From assembly GCA_016839545.1 (NCBI GenBank), contig JAEOUB010000451.1, forward strand, positions 1 through 11,874: a stretch of DNA of 11,874 nucleotides, written 5' to 3'. Under the pieces are notes generated by a model. That model was not told where the DNA came from. It worked only from the letters and a program-made list of their open reading frames with translations, and made no database searches. The stretch comes from Candidatus Kariarchaeota archaeon (GTDB taxonomy: Archaea; Asgardarchaeota; Heimdallarchaeia; Heimdallarchaeales; Kariarchaeaceae). Both the position numbers and the translations under genes were made by a program. Positions 7,457 to 11,874 of the stretch are shown piece by piece (position 1 is the first letter of the stretch; each line of letters begins with the position of its first letter).

Positions 7457-7464
7457 GGATATAC
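7457..7464 (-). promoter_or_regulatory. TATA box of the DUF92 gene
   Basis: The minus strand reads GTATATCC preceded by an A-rich run. The centre at 7461 is 26 nt upstream of the GTG at 7435, consistent with a leaderless mRNA. Confidence 0.5.
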
Positions 7465-7512
7465 TTTTTTCTGTACCATAATACTCCTAAAGACTACCAA
7501 TTGCCGTGAGTT

Positions 7513-8520
7513 GTGAAAGCGGTAGTCCTGGAGAAATCAGTATCTTCACAGGATTTGACAGTAACTGAAGTTGATCAACCCCAACCAGAAGACGATGAGG
7601 TGCTGATCAAGGTCAAATACAGTGGGGTTAACTATGCTGATATTCTCTCAAGAAAGGGGTTGTACTCCTGGGCAGGAAAACGCCCGTACATCATGGGATT
7701 GGAAGCTGCAGGGGAAGTAGTTGAGACTGGAAAAAATGTATCGGACGTAGAGATCGGTGACCGATTGGTTTACGGTGGACAGTCTGGTGGATATGCAGAG
7801 TATCTTACTGTTAACCAGGAATATGTCTTACCAGCACCTGAGAATTATACTTGGGAGGAATGTGCAGGATTTGGTGTCACATTTTTCACGGCCTGGGTAG
7901 CTATGCATGAGATGGCTCGGGTCCGACCAGGAGAGACTATGCTTGTACACTCAGCAGCAGGAGGGGTGGGAACAGCCGCAATCCAACTCGGAAGAGTGCA
8001 TGGGATGCAGGTTTTTGGGACAGCATCTCAACCTCATAAGCGAGCAAAAGTTGAGGAGTTAGGAGCTACTGCCTTCTCATACGATGATTTTGATACAAGA
8101 CTGAATGAAATGGAAATACGACCGGATATGGTACTGGAAACTGTTGGAGGGGATGTTTACAGGAGGAGTTTTGATCTTCTGGCTCCAATGGGTAGAACAG
8201 TTCTGGTGGGTGCATCAAGCATCAAAGTGAATAAATGGAACCCTCTCAGTTTGTATCGAGCATATAAAGCACTTCCAAGTGCTCGGATGAGTCAGGTACT
8301 GAGACGCTCAAGGGGATTCATGGGAGTTCATCTGGGTTATATGCTGAAGAAACCTGATATTCTAAAACCAAGCTGGGAGAGAATGCTTGAAGTAATTGCA
8401 GAACATGATCTTCATCCAGAAATCGATAGGGTCTTCCCAATGAGCAAAGTCGGTGAAGCTCACGACTGGATTGACAACCGCCACAATATTGGAAAGGTTC
8501 TGCTGGATCCCACAGAATAA
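7513..8520 (+). CDS. Zinc-independent quinone oxidoreductase-like MDR protein (VAT1-like)
   Basis: A 335-residue medium-chain dehydrogenase/reductase of the NADPH:quinone reductase group. The N-terminal GroES-like domain has SGVNYADILSRKGLY (residues 37-51) and GLEAAGEV (62-69), where the His of zinc alcohol dehydrogenases is replaced by Leu63. The structural cysteine cluster is absent, so it should work without zinc. The Rossmann domain carries SAAGGVGTAAIQLG (147-160). The segment SRGFMGVHLGYMLKKPDIL resembles VAT-1-like members. It probably reduces a quinone or enone with NAD(P)H; the substrate is unknown. The GTG start is the first plausible in-frame start, and a TATA-like ATAATA at 7478-7483 lies about 32 nt upstream. 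The gene is divergent from DUF92, so the two share a short promoter region. Confidence 0.88.
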   Translation: MKAVVLEKSVSSQDLTVTEVDQPQPEDDEVLIKVKYSGVNYADILSRKGLYSWAGKRPYIMGLEAAGEVVETGKNVSDVEIGDRLVYGGQSGGYAEYLTVNQEYVLPAPENYTWEECAGFGVTFFTAWVAMHEMARVRPGETMLVHSAAGGVGTAAIQLGRVHGMQVFGTASQPHKRAKVEELGATAFSYDDFDTRLNEMEIRPDMVLETVGGDVYRRSFDLLAPMGRTVLVGASSIKVNKWNPLSLYRAYKALPSARMSQVLRRSRGFMGVHLGYMLKKPDILKPSWERMLEVIAEHDLHPEIDRVFPMSKVGEAHDWIDNRHNIGKVLLDPTE

Positions 8521-8532
8521 TCTATTCAGACC

Positions 8533-8541
8533 TATTTAATA
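8533..8541 (+). promoter_or_regulatory. TATA box of a leaderless promoter (methyltransferase gene)
   Basis: TATTTAATA is centred at 8537, 25 nt before the GTG at 8562. This supports that start codon and transcription independent of the oxidoreductase gene. Confidence 0.55.
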
Positions 8542-8561
8542 CAAAATTATCATACAATGAG

Positions 8562-9410
8562 GTGCAACAACTTCGATACTCTACAGATTTGGCTCTAGAT
8601 ATTCTCAGACAGGAAAGCAGAGAATATACAGATCTATGGACACAAATAGATCATGAGATGAAATTCGCGATGACCGAATTGGGGAACGAGCTTGGGTTGG
8701 GACTGCTTAGAAAGGGATTTCTGTCAATGTACTGGTGGTATGTCTCCAGAAAGATGGTGAATATGGCACAGGAGGGTGCTTCCCTGGAGGAAATTGAAAA
8801 CACCGTAGGTGAGATTACTCAGAAAATCTCAAATGATGCTGTCAAATTACCGTTTCTCAGAAACAGGGCAGAGAGATCGCTACTTAGAATTAGACCATGG
8901 ATACAGGGAAAGAGAGTCCTAGATTTCGGATGTGGAGATGGTATGCTAGCTAGTAAACTGGGGGAAAAATACCATACAGTCTGTGCAGACGTTGAGGATC
9001 TGAGAGCTGAGGAAAACAGGGAGATACCATTCTTCAGAGTGGGACAGGAAGGTATCGGAACATTACCACAGGTTGATACCACCATACTCTGGACTGTTCT
9101 TCATCACTGTGATGATCCAGAACTGATAGTGAGACAAATCACTGAGATCACATCCTCACGTATCATTATTGTTGAGGGATATGCAGACAATTCGGCGATC
9201 CTGAAAAAGAACTGCTTTTACGATTGGTATCTGAATAGGCCTGGAAAGGGTCAGGATGTTAATGTCCCCCTCCAGTACCGTACTTCAAAACGATGGAGAG
9301 AGTTATTTGAAGAAGTCGGATGGAAACTTGTTCACCAGCAGTACCTTGGTGTGGATGAACCTATTGTACCTGAGCGCCATGTACTTTTTGTAATTGAACC
9401 CAGAGCTTGA
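8562..9410 (+). CDS. Class I SAM-dependent methyltransferase
   Basis: A 282-residue protein whose C-terminal two thirds is a Rossmann-like methyltransferase domain. Motif I is VLDFGCGDG (residues 119-127), followed by an acidic motif CADVED (141-146) and a motif-IV-like segment TTILWTVLHHCDDPE (173-187). The domain resembles the Methyltransf_11/25 group, which methylates small molecules or lipids more often than nucleic acids. The N-terminal 110 residues are helical and aromatic (MYWWYVSRKM at about 56-65) and match no domain I recognise; they may bind substrate or a membrane surface. The acceptor is unknown. The GTG start is supported by the TATA box 25 nt upstream. The nucleotidyltransferase gene follows 59 nt later with its own promoter. 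Confidence 0.82.
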   Translation: MQQLRYSTDLALDILRQESREYTDLWTQIDHEMKFAMTELGNELGLGLLRKGFLSMYWWYVSRKMVNMAQEGASLEEIENTVGEITQKISNDAVKLPFLRNRAERSLLRIRPWIQGKRVLDFGCGDGMLASKLGEKYHTVCADVEDLRAEENREIPFFRVGQEGIGTLPQVDTTILWTVLHHCDDPELIVRQITEITSSRIIIVEGYADNSAILKKNCFYDWYLNRPGKGQDVNVPLQYRTSKRWRELFEEVGWKLVHQQYLGVDEPIVPERHVLFVIEPRA

Positions 9411-9440
9411 GAATAGAATTAAACCTCATACGGTGGTTTC

Positions 9441-9448
9441 TTATAAAC
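9441..9448 (+). promoter_or_regulatory. TATA box of a leaderless promoter (nucleotidyltransferase gene)
   Basis: TTATAAAC, centred at 9444, lies exactly 26 nt before the ATG at 9470. It is the clearest TATA box in the window; no ribosome binding site is present between it and the ATG. Confidence 0.65.
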
Positions 9449-9469
9449 TACAGAATTTGGTAGAATAGC

Positions 9470-10348
9470 ATGCAGCAATTTGATGTCTTCATCCCGGCGG
9501 CATCAGGAGAGATTTCAGGTCATAAACACTATCCTCTCCTGCTTGAAAAGGCCCAAGTTGACAATAAAGCCTTGATTGAATTGGGTGGAATGACGATGGT
9601 CAGCCATGTCATCCAGGCCCTGGATAATTCTAAGTACATTAGATCAATAACAATTTTGGGGCTACAACCTGAAGATATTGAGGTTGAGACAAAAGTTCCG
9701 ATCACCTTTCTTGAGGGTGGAAAAACTAGCTTTGAGACCATAGAGATTGCAATGGATTACTTCCAGAATAGGGATGATACCACAGACTATGTCATCTCTG
9801 TATCCTCGGATATTCCTTTATTGACGTCAGAGATGATTGACAGTATGATCGAGAGTGTAGACTTCTCAATGGATCTCGAGGTCTATTTCCACATCAGTTC
9901 TGAGAAAATGACAAAACTACGTTATCCCAACGCTAAGAAACTGCCTATCAAAATACGAGGTGGAAACATTTTTGCGGGTGATTTTCACATTCTCCGACCT
10001 GATGTTATTGAGAAGAGAAAGAAAGACCTGAGACAGCTAATGTACAATCGTAAAAGTGTATTTGCAGCAATTAAAATTGTCTCGCTTCGATATATCTTCA
10101 AATACCTCTTCAGAAGGCTTAGTATTGATGATATCAGATCCCGTTTCAAGAAAATCTATGATCTGGATGGAGCATTTATTCTTACAGATTTTCCTGAACC
10201 CTGTCTTGATCTTGACTATGCCGATGATCTAGAATTTTTCAATCACTGGGTTACGTCAAAACGACATGATCTTCAGGGTGACAGATCACATGCAATACGA
10301 TCCTACAAGGAATTTCACATTGCAATGAACCAACCAGAGATCAACTGA
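9470..10348 (+). CDS. MobA-like nucleotidyltransferase family protein
   Basis: A 292-residue GT-A-fold nucleotidyltransferase of the MobA-like NTP_transferase type. The N-terminal loop FIPAASGEISG takes the place of the usual LAAGxGxRM and is degenerate. The following KALIELGGMTMVSHVIQAL (residues 33-51, Lys33) is the normal second motif. Metal-binding aspartates are likely at Asp114 (SSDIPLL) and in LDLDYADDLEFF near 246-257, matching the family's D-x-D-x-x-DL ending. It is longer than MobA (about 200 residues): a basic helical insert (about 180-230) sits before the last motif. It may activate a sugar, alditol or cofactor precursor with an NTP; the substrate is unknown. The TATA box 26 nt upstream sets the ATG at the 5' end of the mRNA. 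Confidence 0.8.
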   Translation: MQQFDVFIPAASGEISGHKHYPLLLEKAQVDNKALIELGGMTMVSHVIQALDNSKYIRSITILGLQPEDIEVETKVPITFLEGGKTSFETIEIAMDYFQNRDDTTDYVISVSSDIPLLTSEMIDSMIESVDFSMDLEVYFHISSEKMTKLRYPNAKKLPIKIRGGNIFAGDFHILRPDVIEKRKKDLRQLMYNRKSVFAAIKIVSLRYIFKYLFRRLSIDDIRSRFKKIYDLDGAFILTDFPEPCLDLDYADDLEFFNHWVTSKRHDLQGDRSHAIRSYKEFHIAMNQPEIN

Positions 10349-10354
10349 GAAGAT

Positions 10355-10360
10355 AAAAAA
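10355..10360 (-). terminator. Oligo-T terminator of tRNA-Asp
   Basis: On the minus strand a run of six T follows directly after the encoded CCA end of the tRNA. Archaeal RNA polymerase terminates at such T tracts without needing a hairpin. Confidence 0.55.
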
Positions 10361-10464
10361 TGGCGCCCCCGCCGGGATTTGAACCCGGGTCCATGGAGGC
10401 CTGTGGTTTGCCAAGACAAATCCTTGACAGTCCACGATGATGGGCCGAGCTACACTACAGGGGC
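10361..10464 (-). tRNA. tRNA-Asp (anticodon GTC) with intron, CCA encoded
   Basis: The gene is 104 nt long: a 40-nt 5' exon (10464-10425), a 26-nt intron (10424-10399) and a 38-nt 3' exon (10398-10361), giving a 78-nt mature tRNA including CCA. Acceptor stem GCCCCTG pairs with CGGGGGC, followed by discriminator G and CCA. Anticodon stem GTGGA pairs with TCCAT, the anticodon loop is CTGTCAC once spliced with GTC at 10428-10426, and T stem CCGGG pairs with CCCGG around TTCAAAT. The D-arm pattern GTGTAGC...GGCCCATCAT is that of archaeal Asp/Glu tRNAs. The structure was folded by hand. Confidence 0.95.
10399..10424 (-). other. tRNA intron at position 37/38 with canonical bulge-helix-bulge
   Basis: The exon CTGT (positions 32-35) pairs with ACAG near the intron's 3' end to form the 4-bp central helix. 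The flanking 3-nt bulges are CA|A and GC|C, each cut after the second base, and an intron-internal stem GG-A-TTTG with CAAACC closes a TCTTGG loop. This is the standard substrate of archaeal tRNA-splicing endonuclease. Confidence 0.88.
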
Positions 10465-10683
10465 TTCATATGTCAAGCCTATGTAAGAACAGAGACTTGG
10501 GAAAGATGTGACCGGAGTCACGTCCTTCGTATATCTGATTAATTCTCTATTCATTTAAAAAATTGCGATAACGCGCGATGTAAGTTTCAATAATTGAGGT
10601 GAAATTGGCTGTTGAGTATTTCAGATTCTTGGAGTGTCACCTATTAAATTATCAAGTCTAGTGCCTCCCTCAATCAACACTTA

Positions 10684-10692
10684 TTTTATAAT
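10684..10692 (+). promoter_or_regulatory. TATA box of the small membrane protein operon
   Basis: TTTTATAAT is centred at 10688, 27 nt before the ATG at 10715, predicting a leaderless transcript. A good ribosome binding site (GAGGTGA, 10702-10708) lies between them, 6 nt before the ATG. It can only work if transcription starts further upstream, for example from TTTAAAAA near 10555. The rest of 10465-10714 shows a short inverted repeat, GTGAC-CGGA-GTCAC (10508-10521), and no credible gene. Confidence 0.5.
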
Positions 10693-10714
10693 CCTAGCAC
10701 AGAGGTGACTGAGA

Positions 10715-10843
10715 ATGGCAGTATTCGAGTTTGATGTGGAGAAAACGGCCGAGAGACAGAAGTCAATTGCCATCTGGTCATTTGTCTTCTTTGTACTTCT
10801 GTTTGTCCACATGCTTCTTGATCCAATACTCCATTGGGATTGA
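10715..10843 (+). CDS. Tiny single-span membrane protein with H-x7-H (42 aa)
   Basis: This short gene encodes 42 residues: a charged, amphipathic N-terminal half (about residues 4-17, with EKTAERQK) and one hydrophobic helix from about Ile18 to the C-terminus. The helix contains His32 and His40, eight residues apart, and the chain ends two residues later (WD). An N-in orientation is likely from the charge. It is real rather than random because it has a strong TATA box 27 nt upstream, a GAGGTGA site 6 nt before the ATG, membrane-protein composition, and an architecture shared with the 45- and 55-residue products downstream. I do not recognise the family. The paired histidines suggest heme or metal ligation, or packing within a complex. 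The next gene begins 5 nt after its stop. Confidence 0.72.
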   Translation: MAVFEFDVEKTAERQKSIAIWSFVFFVLLFVHMLLDPILHWD

Positions 10844-10848
10844 ATGCT

Positions 10849-10986
10849 ATGAGCAAAGAGGAATTCATGGATAAACTGAGAGCCACATCGTTCACCACTA
10901 TGGAGAACCTGGTTTCTCTAACCGTGATTCTGGTGACAGTTTTCTTTCACCTGGTGTTTACCATGGCATTCCACATTGTGGGGTGA
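10849..10986 (+). CDS. Tiny single-span membrane protein with H-x7-H (45 aa)
   Basis: A 45-residue product: a polar N-terminus (SKEEFMDKL) followed by one hydrophobic segment from about Leu21 to the end. The helix holds His34 and His42, the same eight-residue spacing as in the 42-aa product, and the protein ends three residues later (IVG). It lies 5 nt after the first gene and 4 nt before the third. The ATG at 10849 has no clear ribosome binding site; an in-frame ATG at 10867 with GAGGA upstream is an alternative and would remove six residues. The N-terminal SKEE resembles the beginning of the 55-aa product, suggesting duplication. The function is not recognised. Confidence 0.7.
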   Translation: MSKEEFMDKLRATSFTTMENLVSLTVILVTVFFHLVFTMAFHIVG

Positions 10987-10990
10987 TTGT

Positions 10991-11251
10991 TTGTACAGAC
11001 GATGGTTACTCCTTCTTGGATATATCACAACAGTTTCTGCTGATACAGGACATGTAGAGACGACAGACTTCACCTGGACCGAATTTTTCCTCACACTGGG
11101 AGTCATCAGCCTCTTTCTTGCTCTGGGACTGTATGGTCTTTCTAAGTGGCAGTCTCATCCAGGCAGTCTCCCCATCAAAAAATTGGGTATTGCCACTGCA
11201 CTGACGGTTCTAGTCAATGCCATTCTCTTTGCAATTGTATACATGGTGTGA
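10991..11251 (+). CDS. Small membrane protein, signal sequence plus two spans (86 aa)
   Basis: From the TTG at 10991 this gene encodes 86 residues. The N-terminus MYRRWLLLLGYITTVSA looks like a signal peptide or first span. Then come a short polar segment (DTGHVETTD, about 18-26), a hydrophobic span (about 31-50), a basic loop (KWQSHPGSLPIKK) and a final hydrophobic span (about 65-86) ending at the C-terminus. The TTG is chosen because GGTGAT lies exactly 3 nt upstream, the spacing seen at two other genes here; a TTG at 10976 is less likely. In the last span Asn76 and Tyr84 are eight residues apart with two residues after, so they occupy the places of the histidine pair in the neighbouring small proteins. 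The family is not recognised. Confidence 0.68.
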   Translation: MYRRWLLLLGYITTVSADTGHVETTDFTWTEFFLTLGVISLFLALGLYGLSKWQSHPGSLPIKKLGIATALTVLVNAILFAIVYMV

Positions 11252-11256
11252 TTATC

Positions 11257-11424
11257 TTGGCAGAAGAAGGATTTTACGTTTCAAAGGAAGAGAAGGAAGA
11301 GATTGAGAAGAAACTGGTCAGTATCTCCGATTACCAGAGGCTCTCATCATTACTGGTCTGGTTGGGCCTGCTGATGGTGATCTTGCATATTGCAGCAGAC
11401 ATATTTTTCCATGTGATTAACTAG
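11257..11424 (+). CDS. Tiny single-span membrane protein with H-x7-H (55 aa)
   Basis: From the TTG at 11257 the product is 55 residues: a strongly charged N-terminal half (SKEEKEEIEKKL, about 9-20, probably an amphipathic helix or coiled coil in the cytoplasm) and one C-terminal membrane helix from about Leu32. The helix contains His44 and His52, eight residues apart, and the chain ends three residues later (VIN). A GTGAT site lies 4 nt before the TTG, overlapping the stop of the preceding gene. An upstream extension in the same frame overlaps the 86-aa gene and is unlikely. It is the last gene of the four-gene unit, and its TAG overlaps the stop of the convergent dehydrogenase. The function is not recognised. 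Confidence 0.7.
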   Translation: MAEEGFYVSKEEKEEIEKKLVSISDYQRLSSLLVWLGLLMVILHIAADIFFHVIN

Positions 11425-11874
11425 AAGCCAACTTGACCCAGATCGACTGCCAGAAGCTGGCCCTGGATTCCGGTTGTTGTCAACAAGAGGTCAACTGCAG
11501 AGAGGATCTCTTCAGATGTTACTATTCTACCTGTCACATTCTTCTTCTCCAGTTTTTCCTCCAGAGATCTCCGTGTAACTCCTTGCTTGTCTGCTTTGGC
11601 ATCCAATTCTCGGTCATGTCTTGGTGTCATGACATATCCGGGGGCTATACAGTTAGTCATAATATTGTGAGGACCCACCTCTTTGGCAAATGAGAGAGTA
11701 AGATTATGGACTGCAGCTTTTGCAACACCATATGCTAATTTTCCTGCAGATGGCTCAGTCCCTGTGGTTGATCCGAAAAAGACAATATTCCCCCCTCCAG
11801 TCTCTTTCATCCATGATGCCGCCTCACGTCCTGCAAGAAAGGCAGATTCAAAATTCACTCGCATCACCAGTTGC
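11421..11874 (-). CDS. Short-chain dehydrogenase/reductase, C-terminal part
   Basis: This is the C-terminal half (about 150 residues) of a classical SDR oxidoreductase; the frame stays open to the right edge, so the start and the TGxxxGxG nucleotide-binding motif are outside the window. Visible are VNFESAF (the NNAG-following helix region), the catalytic Ser in FGSTTG, Tyr-x3-Lys in YGVAKAAV, and the NCIAPGYVMTP loop that contacts the cofactor. The C-terminus, with QGQLLAVDLGQVGF, matches the usual end of the family (a GQ...vDGG-like motif), with DLGQ in place of DGG. Internal ATG and GTG codons at 11864 and 11867 are within the fold and not the start. It is distinct from the SDR at 2379-3173. 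The substrate is unknown. It converges on the small membrane protein operon. Confidence 0.85.
   Translation of the reverse strand, partial: QLVMRVNFESAFLAGREAASWMKETGGGNIVFFGSTTGTEPSAGKLAYGVAKAAVHNLTLSFAKEVGPHNIMTNCIAPGYVMTPRHDRELDAKADKQGVTRRSLEEKLEKKNVTGRIVTSEEILSAVDLLLTTTGIQGQLLAVDLGQVGF

Noticed and set aside
10596..10660. 18-codon open frame starting TTG at 10605 after GAGGTGA
   Set aside because: Too short, spacing of only 2 nt, no shared features with the operon. The GAGGTGA also pairs with TCACCT at 10637-10642, so chance or a weak hairpin is as likely.
10715..10843. Resemblance of the 42-aa protein to bacterial light-harvesting beta chains (small single span with His and a W near the end)
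   Set aside because: Only size, one span and a His are shared; the conserved beta-chain motif is absent and no pigment genes are in the window. The similarity is treated as analogy.
10686..10898. 70-aa open frame on the minus strand
   Set aside because: It is antisense to the 42- and 45-aa membrane protein genes, has no promoter or ribosome binding site, and has an uncharacteristic composition. The plus-strand frames have a TATA box, ribosome binding sites and a shared architecture.
1..11874. Mobile elements, CRISPR arrays, att sites
   Set aside because: No transposase, integrase, spaced direct repeats or terminal inverted repeats were seen. The tRNA-Asp gene has no visible duplicated 3' end downstream in the window, so there is no sign of integration there.

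Overview
The window is archaeal chromosomal DNA. The evidence is the C-terminus of an A-type ATP synthase catalytic subunit, a tRNA-Asp with a bulge-helix-bulge intron, a bacterio-opsin-activator-type HTH regulator, a DUF92 membrane protein, TATA boxes about 26 nt upstream of start codons (leaderless promoters), and GGTGAT ribosome binding sites inside operons. Moderate GC content and the gene mix would fit an Asgard lineage such as Thorarchaeota, but the window holds no marker gene that proves this; the placement is inference.

Layout. Positions 2-481: end of atpA (+), with no atpB after it. Positions 483-2084 (-): an EamA-type permease gene followed directly by an HTH_10 regulator gene. Positions 2085-2378: a divergent regulatory region rich in CTAG and palindromes. 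Positions 2379-5984 (+): a short-chain dehydrogenase, a MoxR-type AAA+ ATPase and a 646-residue protein whose N-terminal half resembles the YehM/DUF5682 partner of MoxR ATPases, all tightly spaced. Positions 6035-6625 (+): a thioredoxin-like protein. Positions 6602-7435 (-): a DUF92 membrane protein. Positions 7513-10348 (+): a VAT1-like quinone oxidoreductase, a SAM methyltransferase and a MobA-like nucleotidyltransferase, the last two each with its own leaderless promoter. Positions 10361-10464 (-): intron-containing tRNA-Asp(GTC). Positions 10715-11424 (+): a compact four-gene operon of very small membrane proteins (42, 45, 86 and 55 residues). Positions 11421-11874 (-): a partial second short-chain dehydrogenase running off the right edge.

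The most unusual element is the small-protein operon at 10715-11424. Three of its four products are single-span membrane proteins whose helix carries two histidines exactly eight residues apart (H-x7-H), with the chain ending two or three residues after the second histidine. The fourth protein ends in a helix with N and Y at the equivalent positions. This looks like a multi-subunit histidine-bearing membrane complex, possibly binding heme or metal; I do not recognise it. The second candidate is the MoxR plus DUF5682-like pair, which lacks the VWA and SWIM partners known from the bacterial yeh-type loci.
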